Of a stretch of 64,000 nt of DNA, positions 1 to 7,964 are shown in pieces. Position numbers and translations under genes: made by a program. The notes beneath the pieces are model-generated. The model was given only the letters and a program-made list of their open reading frames with translations, was not told the DNA's origin and searched no databases. Location: positions 1 through 64,000 of the forward strand of contig JAFRGD010000017.1 of NCBI GenBank assembly GCA_017433975.1, written 5' to 3'. Origin of the DNA: Mogibacterium sp. Lineage in GTDB: Bacteria; Bacillota; Clostridia; Peptostreptococcales; Anaerovoracaceae. Each line of letters opens with the position of its first letter. The first letter of the stretch is position 1.

Positions 1-433
1 CAGGATAATCAACTACAATTCTTTCCACAGCAAAACCACACTTACGGTAGAAACCGACCGAATCATCGTCTGTCTGTGCTTCAAGCCTTTCCAAGTTCTC
101 CGATTTCAGTACAAATTGGATCATATTCCTCCCGATTCCCCAACAGTGTAGTTTTTCAGGAACAGCAATTCCGATGATTTCCGCAACAGCATTTGTGTAT
201 TTCAGAACTATCATTCCAGCTTTTTCGCCTTGGTTTTCGCATACATATATCCTCACAGACGGGTCGTTTAAAAAACCTTCCATCTGTATTTTGAAATCAT
301 CATATGCCGGTTGATACATACAAGGCGCATAGAGCAGGTATGCCTCTTCTGACAAAACCCAGTCTCTATCGCTGCATAACACAGTTTTCATTAATGTCCT
401 CACAAATTCGATTTCGTCAGTATCTGTCACCAT
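1..433 (-). CDS. GNAT-family N-acetyltransferase, 3' end outside the window
   Basis: Reads on the minus strand from an ATG at 433 and stays open to base 1, giving 144 codons without a stop. The translation has the GNAT acetyl-CoA-binding region (C-W-G-I-G-R followed by a helix), a mid-domain strand 'RIYVCENQGEKAGMIVLKY', and the C-terminal 'VGFYRKCGF' motif that closes the fold. The start lies inside the end of the broken grpB frame (17 bp overlap), so the two were probably co-transcribed. ATG 391 is an alternative internal start. The base composition is clearly AT-richer than the rest of the window. The substrate cannot be told from the sequence. Confidence 0.8.
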   Translation of the reverse strand, partial: MVTDTDEIEFVRTLMKTVLCSDRDWVLSEEAYLLYAPCMYQPAYDDFKIQMEGFLNDPSVRIYVCENQGEKAGMIVLKYTNAVAEIIGIAVPEKLHCWGIGRNMIQFVLKSENLERLEAQTDDDSVGFYRKCGFAVERIVVDYP

Positions 434-983
434 ATATCCTGCGGGCTTCTGTTGTCCACTTGCGAATGAAACCTGTTTTGGCTTCTGTATAAGCATCACG
501 ATTATGCTCATACTTTTTCCATAGCTCCAGCTTTAATGCTTCATATTCCTTAGCGATCTGAGGGTGCTCATTCAGATAGTCGCGGAAATATAGCTCATCA
601 TTGTCTCCCGTGTATCTGAGATGAATATGATAAACCTTATCCGCAAAGCCCTCTTTTGTATATCCCTTATTGAGTGAAATCCGTCCCTTTTCCTCGGACA
701 TTCTGATAAAACCATTCTGCTCCAGAATACGCGCTGCTCCTTCCATATCAGCTTCTTTAGAAATCTCGACCAGCACATCAACAATGTTCTTGGCCCATAT
801 GCCCTGTATTGCTGTACTTCCAATGTGACTGATTCATTTAACAGGATAACCTGCCAGGAGGTCCTTAATTGTGGATTCTATCTCCTTGAAGCATTCGTTC
901 CACTGCTCATCGTGCTGGACAAGGGAGATGGGGAATAAATCCCACAATTCTTCCAACGTCATTTCCGACAGTTCTTTTCCCAT
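417..983 (-). pseudogene. GrpB family (UPF0157) nucleotidyltransferase-like gene with in-frame TGA
   Basis: From ATG 983 the frame encodes the GrpB N-terminus (LSEMTLEELWDLFPI...), then hits TGA at 836-834 (codon 50). It continues in the same frame, with no shift, into the GrpB core 'ISHIGSTAIQGIWAKNI' and on to a normal end at 417. In this family an Arg normally precedes I-S-H-I-G-S-T, so the stop fits a single CGA-to-TGA change. Re-initiation is possible at GTG 776, but it would lack the conserved H-x-G-S-T segment. TGA is an ordinary stop elsewhere in the window (for example at 23409 and 30383), so recoding is unlikely. It is either a young pseudogene or a base-call error. GrpB proteins are small and have no firmly established physiological substrate. 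Confidence 0.85.
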
Positions 984-1015
984 AGTCAAGTCCTCTAAAA
1001 ATTCCGATCTGCCAG

Positions 1016-1219
1016 TCAGAGATAGTACTTGCCGTCGCTTGTCCTCTTGATCACACCGGTCCATACAAGCCGTTCCGTAATGCGTTTGAAACCGTTCGGG
1101 TTAATAACGCCGGCTTCGGCCAGACTTTTCGCCGTTTCAGCAGAAACGGCCCCACAGTCTCTCAGGTGCTTAACGATAGTATTTTTCCGAATCAATGGAA
1201 TGGGCGGAAAGAAAGCCAT
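1016..1219 (-). CDS. small winged-helix-like protein, 67 aa
   Basis: The ATG at 1219 follows a good ribosome site (AAAGGAG about 10 bases upstream). The 67-residue product ends in a pattern typical of a winged helix: helix 'TIVKHLRDCGAVSAETA', a recognition-like helix 'NPNGFKRITERLVWTG' and a short wing 'VIKRTSDGKYYL'. It resembles small DNA-binding proteins of the RQC or MarR type, but I do not recognise the family. It lies 32 bp upstream of grpB on the same strand and may be its operon partner or regulator. It could also be a mobile-element remnant. Confidence 0.5.
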   Translation of the reverse strand: MAFFPPIPLIRKNTIVKHLRDCGAVSAETAKSLAEAGVINPNGFKRITERLVWTGVIKRTSDGKYYL

Positions 1220-1572
1220 AATACCGTTGCTCCTTTCTGTTATGAGAACTGTCCAGTGTGCTGTATCTGTAAAGCGTGATACTTCGCATTTGTTACTTCT
1301 TGGAGTTCAGGCTTCAGAAAAGTAACAAAGGGCCTTAGAAAAGTAGTAAAAATAAGTCTTTCAATGGGCTTGCGCGCTTCCGGTAAAGGGTTTTACATGG
1401 AAAAAACTGTCTGGACCAGGCCATGCAAGTTGCATTTGAAGAGCTTTTGCGAATCAATCAGGTAAAGTGCATCCGTGGGTTATTACTTTTAGACAACAGA
1501 AAGCCCCAAAAGTAATAAATCTGAGGTTTTCGGACTTGTCTTTGCGTCTTCGCGGGCTGCACGAACTGCCGG
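1220..1572. other. intergenic stretch without a gene
   Basis: 353 bp between the wHTH gene and the end of the GntR gene (both minus strand). It holds one pair of the 35-bp palindromes described separately. Nothing else here looks coding. Confidence 0.6.
1281..1527 (-). repeat. paired 35-bp palindrome unit, copy 1 (inverted orientation)
   Basis: Two imperfect palindromes of exactly 35 bp, at 1292-1326 and 1482-1516. Each has 9-bp arms of the type RTTACTTYT...AAAAGTAAY around a 17-bp centre, and their starts are 190 bp apart. The outer flanks match the other two units only when this one is read on the minus strand: 'AAATGCGAAGT' next to the first palindrome and 'AAATCTGAGG' next to the second. 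The 155 bp between them shows no similarity to the other units. Confidence 0.85.
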
Positions 1573-2229
1573 TTACTTGTTGAACCGGTTCCGGTAGCCT
1601 TCCAGCACGTTGCGGTAGCTGAACTGGAAGTGCGCGCGGACTTGCTCCGCGGCGCGCTCGAAGTCCTCTGCCTCGACGGCTTCGCAGATCTGCTCGTGGC
1701 GCTTGAAGATGTCCCGATAGGTATTGACCGAAGAATAGTACGGGGAGAGCAGGTCGAGCTTGGACTCGACGTTGCTGGCCGCCTCGCGCAGGAAGTCGTT
1801 GCTGCAATACTTATAGAAGCAGGCGTGGAACGTGTTGGCCGGCTCGTACCAGGCCTTGTAGTCAGCCGTGGCGACTGCCGCGCGCTCGGCTTCGATAATC
1901 TCGCGCAAATCGCTCTTGAGCGGTGCGAGCGAGAACGACCGGTTGCAGAGCCGGACGGCGATGATCTCGAGTTCGGCCGACAGCTCAAAAATCTGACGGA
2001 TCTCATCCTCGGTGAGTTCTTTGACGCGCATGCCCCGGTTGGTACTGTAATCGACCAGTCCGTCCGAGATCAGCCGGTTGAGCGCCTCCCGAATCGGCGT
2101 GTGGCTCGTGTCGAAGCGCTTCTGCAGCATGTTGAGCGTCAGCGCCTGGCCGCTCTCCAGCCGGTGCTCCGTGATATCCCGATACAAATCCCTATAAATC
2201 TTTTCCGCCAGTGTAGAATCTTTTCCCAT
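1573..2229 (-). CDS. GntR-family transcriptional regulator (FadR/FCD type)
   Basis: 218 aa from ATG 2229. The longer frame up to 2298 has no ribosome site and non-conserved residues. The N-terminal winged helix covers about residues 8-75 (LAEKIYRDLYRDITEHRLESG, TPIREALNRLISDGLV). The C-terminal FCD-type all-helical ligand domain covers about 80-215. FadR-subfamily members usually sense carboxylic acids and act on adjacent genes. It is divergent from the M24 peptidase gene across an AT-rich spacer with an inverted repeat, so autoregulation and control of that peptidase are plausible. The effector is unknown. Confidence 0.9.
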   Translation of the reverse strand: MGKDSTLAEKIYRDLYRDITEHRLESGQALTLNMLQKRFDTSHTPIREALNRLISDGLVDYSTNRGMRVKELTEDEIRQIFELSAELEIIAVRLCNRSFSLAPLKSDLREIIEAERAAVATADYKAWYEPANTFHACFYKYCSNDFLREAASNVESKLDLLSPYYSSVNTYRDIFKRHEQICEAVEAEDFERAAEQVRAHFQFSYRNVLEGYRNRFNK

Positions 2230-2521
2230 GGTTTTCCAAATCCTTTTATATCTCGATCGGTTGCGGCGCAGTCCAAATGCTGCGTACAACCGCCACAACT
2301 ATTTATAACAAAATCCGAAATAAAAGTAAATATCGAATAACACACATTATATTAATTATTATAATATAAAAAAGTCGCTGAATTGCGTGAAGATTTTATA
2401 AAATTTGTAAATTATATTGCAAAATATGACGGATAGATGATAAAATTACTATGACGAATTGGCACGCGCACTTTTGCGCCTGTAAGCATGCATAAAAACG
2501 ATAATAAACCGGGGGACCAAT
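2230..2521. promoter_or_regulatory. AT-rich divergent control region with inverted repeat 2347-2369
   Basis: Spacer between the divergent GntR and M24 peptidase genes. TTATATTA at 2347-2354 and TAATATAA at 2362-2369 form a perfect 8-7-8 inverted repeat, a good candidate GntR operator. A second small hairpin (GCGCA...TGCGC) lies near 2466-2479. I could not fix a start site for either promoter. Confidence 0.45.
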
Positions 2522-3598
2522 ATGAACAAACAGAGATTTGAACAAGTGATCGCCGCGATGCAGTCCGGCGGGCTCGACCAGATTCTGATCACCGAGGACA
2601 GAGCGCTGAGCTATCTGACCGGCTCCAAGGCGAACGCGATGGAGCGCGTCGGAGCGCTGCTGATCAAGTCGAACGGCGAAGTACACTCCTTCATGAACAA
2701 GCTCTTCCGCTTCCCGCACATTGAAGGCATCGTCGCGCACGATTACGTGGACGGCGAGGACCCATATCAGATGATTGCGGACGAACTCATGCCGGGCAAG
2801 GTCGGCTTTGACGACACCTGGGCAACCAAGCACACGATCAACATCCTCAAGAAGAGAGACGATATCATTCCGGAAGTCGGCTCCTGGCCGGTGAACGCCT
2901 CCCGCGCGGTCAAGGACGCGGAGGAGATCCGCCTGCTCAAACACTCGTCCAACGTCAACGACCAGGCGATCGCTTACGGTATCGCGAACATCAGCGAGAC
3001 GATCACCGAGAAGGAACTCGCGGACAAGATCGACGACTTCTTCAACGCGAACGGCGGCGTCAACGTCGGACAGTGGCAGGTCGTCTGCTACGGCGCAAAC
3101 GCGGCGGACCCGCATCACGAGCCGGACGGCACGCTGGTGAAGGCCGGCGACGAGGTCCTGATCGACATCTTTACGCCAATCAACGGCTATTGGTGCGACA
3201 TGACCCGGACGGTCTACTGGAAAGAGGTTTCCGACCATCAGCGCGAGGTCTATGAGGTCGTGAAGAAAGCCCAGCAGGCTGCCATCGACGCGGTCAAGCC
3301 GGGCGTTGCGCTCAAGGACATCGACGCGGCGGCGAGAAACGTCATCGCGGAAGCCGGCTACGGTGAATACTTCATCACCCGCACCGGTCACGGCGCAGGC
3401 CTCTCGGTTCACGAGACCCCGTTCTGCTCGCCGGACAGCAAGGACATCGCTGCGGTCGGCAACTGCTTCTCGATCGAGCCGGGCATCTACATCCCGGGCG
3501 ACACCGGCGTCCGCATCGAGGACCTCGTCATCGTCACCGAGGACGGCTGCGACGTCCTGACCGTCTACCCGAAGGACCTCCAGGTTGTCGGGCTCTAG
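2522..3598 (+). CDS. M24-family aminopeptidase (Xaa-Pro dipeptidase / creatinase-like)
   Basis: 358 aa, with GGGGGACC just upstream of ATG 2522. A creatinase-type N-terminal domain (about 1-125) is followed by a pita-bread M24 domain. The metal-binding pattern is visible: 'VLIDIFTPINGYWCDMTRT' gives the two Asp ligands, 'RTGHGAGLSVHE' the His, and 'FSIEPGIYIPG' and 'GVRIEDLVIV' the two Glu ligands. The enzyme cleaves an N-terminal residue or X-Pro bond in the cytoplasm. It is a single gene with its own terminator, divergent from a GntR regulator. Prolidase versus another M24 substrate class cannot be decided. Confidence 0.9.
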   Translation: MNKQRFEQVIAAMQSGGLDQILITEDRALSYLTGSKANAMERVGALLIKSNGEVHSFMNKLFRFPHIEGIVAHDYVDGEDPYQMIADELMPGKVGFDDTWATKHTINILKKRDDIIPEVGSWPVNASRAVKDAEEIRLLKHSSNVNDQAIAYGIANISETITEKELADKIDDFFNANGGVNVGQWQVVCYGANAADPHHEPDGTLVKAGDEVLIDIFTPINGYWCDMTRTVYWKEVSDHQREVYEVVKKAQQAAIDAVKPGVALKDIDAAARNVIAEAGYGEYFITRTGHGAGLSVHETPFCSPDSKDIAAVGNCFSIEPGIYIPGDTGVRIEDLVIVTEDGCDVLTVYPKDLQVVGL

Positions 3599-3640
3599 GC
3601 GCGGCATCGAAGACAGACCGATTTATACATCGAAACGCAA

Positions 3641-3668
3641 GAGGAACCCAGCGGGGTTCCTCTTTTTA
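3641..3668 (+). terminator. rho-independent terminator after the M24 peptidase
   Basis: The stem GAGGAACCC / GGGTTCCTC, with loop AGCG, is followed by TTTTTATT. Confidence 0.85.
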
Positions 3669-3681
3669 TTATAAGACGGAA

Positions 3682-3830
3682 GAAAGCCTGTCCGGGGCGT
3701 CGGCGGTGCGCGGCAAGACGTCCTCGTCGCAGACAATCCCATCGACTCATCAAAAGGGGTTTCGTCGGGGATTGTACCTGCTCCTGCGGAGTGTCTTGCC
3801 GCGCACCGCAGCCGCCCCGGACAGGCTTTC
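3682..3830. repeat. long imperfect hairpin element H1
   Basis: Arms 3682-3719 and 3793-3830 are complementary at 36 of 38 positions. A nested stem, ACAATCCC (3733-3740) with GGGATTGT (3768-3775), sits inside. It lies in the 618-bp gene-free gap 3599-4217 between the peptidase terminator and mltG. No coding frame in the gap has plausible composition or a ribosome site. The sequence differs from hairpins H2 and H3. Confidence 0.8.
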
Positions 3831-3912
3831 CACCATCTTCTAAAGCTGAAGTCGGAGCCGCATGCCGGCACCATAAGTGGAACGAGGAAGGGAGTCAGTT
3901 TTTCAGTAGGAA

Positions 3913-4135
3913 CGCCGCGCTCTGTTGCCCGGGCCGCCGCAGGCTGCTGTCAGGGGCCTGCTGATAGCCGGTGCTTAGCGAGAAACGAGCCCGTTGGCGG
4001 AGACTGACACGGATAACACTTAGGGCAGGGAAAGCGACAGGCGAAGTTTGAGCTTAGCACCGCTGCGTCATCGGCACGAGGCGAGAGCCGTACCCTGACA
4101 GCAGCCTGCGGCGGCCCGCGCAATAAAGCGCGGCG
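3913..4135. repeat. long hairpin element H2, family shared with 23521-23795
   Basis: Terminal arms 3913-3955 and 4093-4135 pair at 40 of 43 positions. Inside, 'CCGGTGCTTAGC' (from 3968) can pair with 'GCTTAGCACCG' (from 4052). The segment 4050-4096 is identical at 44 of 47 positions to 23714-23760 in hairpin H3, although the terminal arms of the two elements are unrelated. This suggests a structured RNA or a hairpin mobile element. Confidence 0.75.
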
Positions 4136-4149
4136 GAGATCAGAAATAA

Positions 4150-4176
4150 CGGAACCGTTCCCCCGGTTCCGCTTTT
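4150..4176. terminator. terminator-like hairpin upstream of mltG
   Basis: CGGAACCG and CGGTTCCG form a perfect 8-bp stem with loop TTCCCC, followed by CTTTTG. It may end transcription from the H2 element. Confidence 0.5.
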
Positions 4177-4177
4177 G

Positions 4178-4186
4178 TGGTACAAT
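4178..4186 (+). promoter_or_regulatory. extended -10 promoter for mltG
   Basis: TGG-TACAAT lies 32 bp before the ATG, matching the TGn extended -10 consensus. No clear -35 element is present. Confidence 0.5.
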
Positions 4187-4217
4187 AACGATATCAGAAT
4201 AAAAGGAGTTACAGCTT

Positions 4218-5291
4218 ATGGCAAAAAAGAAAAAACGCAGGGGACGCGGCCTGCTGACCCTGATCCTGATACTGGCCATTCTGGTCGGCGCAGGCGGATA
4301 CTATGTGATGGGCCTCCGGGCGGTCGAGCCGGGGAATGCAGACCCGGTGGAAGTCTCCATTCCGACCGGGACCGGCGCTTCGGCGATCGTGGACATCCTC
4401 AACGACGCAGGACTGCTCCGCAACCGGCTCTGCGCCAAGGTCCACGTCAAAATCACCAAGTACGACAGCCTGCAGGCGAACACGTACGTCTTCAACCGCG
4501 GCATGACGCTCCAGGATATGATGAAGATCATCAACACGGGCGACTATGACTACGTTGCAAAGCAATCGGTTGAGGTGCGGGACGGCGTGCGGCTGACGCA
4601 GGTGGCCGAGTCCATGTCCGAGGTCCTGCCGTATTCGCCGGAGGAGTTCCTCGCGAAGTGGTCCGACAGGGAGTATCTGAACGAACTCATCGACAAGTAC
4701 TGGTTCCTGACCGACGAGATCCTGGACGACGACGTCATGTACCCGCTCGAAGGGTATCTCTACGCGGACACGTATTACCTGACCGCCGACTGCTCGACGA
4801 TCGAAGGCTTCACCGAAATGTGCCTCGACCAGATGGACGTTGAGCTTTCCGCGCGCCGCGCGGAGATCGAGGAATCCGGCTTCACGGTCCACGAATTCCT
4901 GACACTGACGTCCATCGTCACCAAGGAAGCCCGCTCCAAGGACCAGCCTGCGGTCGCGGGCGTGTTCATCAACCGGCTGGACGAGGGGATGTCGCTCGGC
5001 AGCGACGTCACCGTCGGATACATCTTCCAGGAAGACCGCGTTGAGCTCACGCAGGCGCAGCTCGACAGCGACAACCCGTACAACACCCGCAAATTCGCCG
5101 GCCTGCCGCCGGGACCGATCAGTACCGTGGTCGGCGGCGCCATGGACGCCACGCTGCACTACAAGGTTTCGGACGACCTGTTCTTCTTTGCGGACGAGGA
5201 CGGCGTCGTGCACTTCTTTAAGACCCAGTCCGACTTCGAGCAGGGCATCGAGGACTTCGGGCTGCTGACCGACGAGGACGAGGAGGAATAG
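4218..5291 (+). CDS. mltG: endolytic transglycosylase MltG
   Basis: 357 aa, preceded by AAAAGGAG. It has a Lys/Arg-rich cytoplasmic start, one membrane anchor (about residues 12-31), a LysM-like region, and the YceG/MltG catalytic domain. Characteristic 'EGYLYADTYYL' precedes 'LTSIVTKEAR', in which E237 is the expected catalytic glutamate. 'NTRKFAGLPPGPI' closes the active site. The enzyme cleaves nascent peptidoglycan strands at the membrane and so sets glycan chain length. The tail is very acidic (DEDEEE). A LysR gene starts 13 bp downstream and may be co-transcribed, with no obvious functional link. Confidence 0.93.
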   Translation: MAKKKKRRGRGLLTLILILAILVGAGGYYVMGLRAVEPGNADPVEVSIPTGTGASAIVDILNDAGLLRNRLCAKVHVKITKYDSLQANTYVFNRGMTLQDMMKIINTGDYDYVAKQSVEVRDGVRLTQVAESMSEVLPYSPEEFLAKWSDREYLNELIDKYWFLTDEILDDDVMYPLEGYLYADTYYLTADCSTIEGFTEMCLDQMDVELSARRAEIEESGFTVHEFLTLTSIVTKEARSKDQPAVAGVFINRLDEGMSLGSDVTVGYIFQEDRVELTQAQLDSDNPYNTRKFAGLPPGPISTVVGGAMDATLHYKVSDDLFFFADEDGVVHFFKTQSDFEQGIEDFGLLTDEDEEE

Positions 5292-5303
5292 CGAGGCGCT
5301 CAC

Positions 5304-6185
5304 ATGAACGACCTTCAGATCGATTATTTCATGGCGGTGGCCACCAATCTGAGCTTCACCAGGACGTCGGAGGAACTTTACGTCTCGCAGCCCGCGATCT
5401 CCAAGCAGATCGCGCTCCTCGAGAAGGAGCTCGGCGCGAAGCTTTTTCAGCGGACCAACCAGCGGACGGAGCTGACCCCCGTCGGCCGGCTTTACTACGA
5501 CCTCTTCAGCCGCTACAAGGCGGACCTGATCAACACCAAGATCGAGGCGGAAAAACTGATGGACCACCAGACCGGCGTCATCCGGGTCGGGTTCCTCGAG
5601 GGGTGGGACCTCCGCGCGTTCATCCCGGCCATGATGGAGCGGTTCCGGTCAGCTTACCCAAAGCACGAGGTTGTGATCAACTGCTGCGGCGCGAAGGAGA
5701 TTTCGACGCTCCTGCTGACCGACGGAATCGACATCGCCGTCACGATGGGGAATTCCGTGGAGAGCATCCGCGAGCTTTCCCGGCGGGACGTCTGCCGGCT
5801 GAACAAGGTTCTGCTCTTTTCCGCGGAACACCGGCTGTCCGGCACCCATGAACTCACGCCGCGGGACTTCAAGGACGATACGTTTTTCGTCCCGTGGGAG
5901 ATCATGAGCAAGATGATCACCGAGACCATGACCGCCTACATGCGGCCGTACGGCTTCACGCCAAAACTCCGCTTCGTGCAGAATCACGAGTCCATGATCA
6001 CCTGCGTGCGGAACGACATGGGCGTTGCAATCGTAGACGAATGGGTCTGGGCCAAGGACGCGCCGGACCTCCGGTACATCCCGCTCGACATCGCGGACGA
6101 CATTTCGGTCGTCCGCCTCGCGAGCAAGCGGAGCGAAACCATCGACTGCATGGAGGACATCCTCGCAGAGGTCATCGGGCAGTAA
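5304..6185 (+). CDS. LysR-family transcriptional regulator
   Basis: 293 aa. The N-terminal helix-turn-helix (about 1-60, 'FTRTSEELYVSQPAISKQI') and linker helix are typical. The C-terminal periplasmic-binding-protein-like effector domain covers about 90-290. It follows mltG by 13 bp and precedes the membrane protein/flavodoxin/LVIVD gene set on the same strand. A LysR beside reductase genes commonly controls them, but a terminator at 6244-6295 separates them, so control would act in trans on promoters at 6300-6360 or 6834-6862. The effector is unknown. Confidence 0.9.
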   Translation: MNDLQIDYFMAVATNLSFTRTSEELYVSQPAISKQIALLEKELGAKLFQRTNQRTELTPVGRLYYDLFSRYKADLINTKIEAEKLMDHQTGVIRVGFLEGWDLRAFIPAMMERFRSAYPKHEVVINCCGAKEISTLLLTDGIDIAVTMGNSVESIRELSRRDVCRLNKVLLFSAEHRLSGTHELTPRDFKDDTFFVPWEIMSKMITETMTAYMRPYGFTPKLRFVQNHESMITCVRNDMGVAIVDEWVWAKDAPDLRYIPLDIADDISVVRLASKRSETIDCMEDILAEVIGQ

Positions 6186-6243
6186 AATACACGCGCTCAC
6201 ATAACCATGCGGTTATGCATTACATGTGAATAAAGCGATTTAC

Positions 6244-6295
6244 AAAACGGGCTTTATGCGGTAAAATCAAAGCATAGAAGCTCGTTTTATTTTTA
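6244..6295 (+). terminator. terminator after the LysR gene
   Basis: AAAACGGGCTTTATGC (6244-6259) pairs with GCATAGAAGCTCGTTTT (6272-6288), with one bulge, and runs into a T-rich tract. Confidence 0.65.
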
Positions 6296-6357
6296 ACGAA
6301 ACGCAAATCACGGAAACCAACAACATTATCTGACACGAAGAGAAAGAGGTAAAAAAG

Positions 6358-6831
6358 ATGATTCAAAAAAGCAAAAAACTCACCGCCGTTTACGCACTCA
6401 TCATGGACCTGCCGCTCAGCATCATCGTGACGATCGTCGCGCTGGCACTCGGCGGAAATCTGAACATGGCCTCGTTCGTTCCGAGCGCCATCCTGGCATA
6501 CGTTGTCACCTTCATCCTGAACTTCCTGCCGGTCGGGAAGTGGGGATTTGACTTCGCGATCAAGCGCTCTCAGCCGGGCACTCTGAAGTTTGGCCTGCTG
6601 ATCAACGCGGTCATCGCTCTCGTCTTCACGCTGGTCCTCGACTTGATCATGACGTTCTTCGGCGTCATCGTTACCGCGCACGCTCCGATGAGCGAGTTCT
6701 GGAAGGCTGTCCTCGGCGGCTTCATCCCGTGCTACATCGCGTCCTTCATCGTCGCGTTCCTCTGGAACAACGTCGCGGACAACCTCTCCCGCAAGATCTG
6801 CAACGAGCCTGCGCCGGAGATGCCACACTAA
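6358..6831 (+). CDS. four-helix integral membrane protein, unknown function
   Basis: 157 aa, with AAAGAGG upstream. Four hydrophobic segments are seen at about residues 10-31, 38-58, 78-102 and 115-137. A short amphipathic 'GKWGFDFAIKRSQPG' loop lies in the middle. The layout recalls small DUF2798-type membrane proteins, but I cannot assign a family firmly. The next gene has its own promoter, so it may be monocistronic. No catalytic motif is visible. Confidence 0.7.
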   Translation: MIQKSKKLTAVYALIMDLPLSIIVTIVALALGGNLNMASFVPSAILAYVVTFILNFLPVGKWGFDFAIKRSQPGTLKFGLLINAVIALVFTLVLDLIMTFFGVIVTAHAPMSEFWKAVLGGFIPCYIASFIVAFLWNNVADNLSRKICNEPAPEMPH

Positions 6832-6833
6832 GA

Positions 6834-6862
6834 TAGACAAACTGTTCGGTTTTTAGTACAAT
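6834..6862 (+). promoter_or_regulatory. sigma-A-type promoter for the flavodoxin-type reductase
   Basis: TAGACA at 6834-6839, a 17-bp spacer, and TACAAT at 6857-6862, about 46 bp before ATG 6909. Confidence 0.7.
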
Positions 6863-6908
6863 ATATTACAGGCAGAAAGTAATTGCGAATATCGCAGGAG
6901 GAAACATT

Positions 6909-7886
6909 ATGAAGATTTTAGGTATTTCGCTCGGAACCAAGAACGGCAACAACGACACCATGTGCAGAGTCGCGCTCGAAGAGTGCCAGAAGCTCGGCGC
7001 AGAAATCGAATTCATCCACCTCTTTGACTGGGACATCCAGACCTGCACGGGCTGCGTCGCCTGCTCCAGAGGCCTCGTCATGGGTAAGGGTATGATCTGC
7101 ACCCGCAAGGACGACTACAAGGCTCTCTATGAGAAGATGGTTGACGCGGACGGCGTCTTCATCGTCGACCCAATCTACGAATCCGGCGGCTCCGGCCTCT
7201 TCCACATCATCTGTGACAGAATGGGCCCTGGCCACGACACCGGCATGCTGCTCGGCCTGAGAGAGAAGCAGATCGAGCAGGGCAAAGAGCCTCTCGACAT
7301 GAAGTACTTCAGACAGAAAGCGATCTCGTTCCTCGCGATCGGCGGCTCCGACTGGGCGGTCAGAACCGAGACCGACCACGCGATGCTCGCGATGAGCCCT
7401 GGCTGGAAGGTCATCGACAATGACTACTTCTCGTGGTGCAAGGACGTCATCATGCAGGACGACAAGATCGAGAGAACCAAGGAGATGGCCCGCAACCTCG
7501 TCGAGGCTGCTCAGTACATCATCGACAACAACCTCATGATCATGGGCTCCGAGAACGTCGACCTCTGGAAGGGTAAGAGAGGCGCCTGCCCGCACTGCCA
7601 CGGCAATGCGTTCTACATCTTCCCAGGCACCACCACCGCTGAGTGCGAGCTCTGCGGACTCCGCGGCGAGCTGGTCGTCGAGGACGGCGCGATGGTCTTC
7701 AAGTTCGACCCTGCGACCGAGCACCATGCACACGACATTCTGTCCGGCAAGGCGCTGCACGGCCAGGACATCTTCCAGAACGAGGGCAGACTGATGAACC
7801 TCTTCAAGGATCCGGAATTCAAGGCGCGCAAGGAGCACTACACCAACGTCATCGCTCCGACCCCGTCTCCATCCAAAGCTCAGTAA
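6909..7886 (+). CDS. NAD(P)H-dependent flavodoxin-type oxidoreductase with C-terminal zinc-ribbon motif
   Basis: 325 aa, with GGAGGAAAC before ATG 6909. Residues 1-200 form an NADPH-dependent FMN reductase (iron-sulfur flavoprotein-like) domain: 'GISLGTKNGNNDTM' is the FMN phosphate loop, 'QTCTGCVAC' a cysteine-rich loop, and 'DPIYESGGSG' the second flavin loop. Residues about 218-245 add a CPHC-x15-CELC motif that probably binds zinc or iron, like a rubredoxin knuckle. This tail is not part of the core family and may aid electron transfer or complex formation. The gene heads a set with an unrecognised protein and an LVIVD-repeat protein. The substrate is unknown. Confidence 0.82.
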   Translation: MKILGISLGTKNGNNDTMCRVALEECQKLGAEIEFIHLFDWDIQTCTGCVACSRGLVMGKGMICTRKDDYKALYEKMVDADGVFIVDPIYESGGSGLFHIICDRMGPGHDTGMLLGLREKQIEQGKEPLDMKYFRQKAISFLAIGGSDWAVRTETDHAMLAMSPGWKVIDNDYFSWCKDVIMQDDKIERTKEMARNLVEAAQYIIDNNLMIMGSENVDLWKGKRGACPHCHGNAFYIFPGTTTAECELCGLRGELVVEDGAMVFKFDPATEHHAHDILSGKALHGQDIFQNEGRLMNLFKDPEFKARKEHYTNVIAPTPSPSKAQ

Positions 7887-7901
7887 CATCAATACACCGG
7901 A

Positions 7902-7948
7902 ATGCCGGCAGGGCGCGGGGAGCCGCATCCCCGCCGGCATCTTTTTTC
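7902..7948 (+). terminator. terminator between the flavodoxin-type reductase and the next gene
   Basis: ATGCCGGC (7902-7909) pairs with GCCGGCAT (7933-7940). An inner CGGGG/CCCCG stem is present, and TTTTTT follows. It may only attenuate read-through, since the ribosome site of the next gene is 6 bp further on. Confidence 0.7.
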
Positions 7949-7964
7949 TCAGAAAGGAGATCCC

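Noticed and set aside
834..836. TGA in grpB as a selenocysteine or recoded codon
   Set aside because: The family has Arg there, not Cys, and TGA ends other genes normally in this window.
2461..2485. Sigma-54-like -24/-12 elements (TTGGCAC...TTGCG) upstream of the M24 peptidase
   Set aside because: The GG to GC spacing is 13 bp instead of 10; the sequence is better read as a small hairpin.
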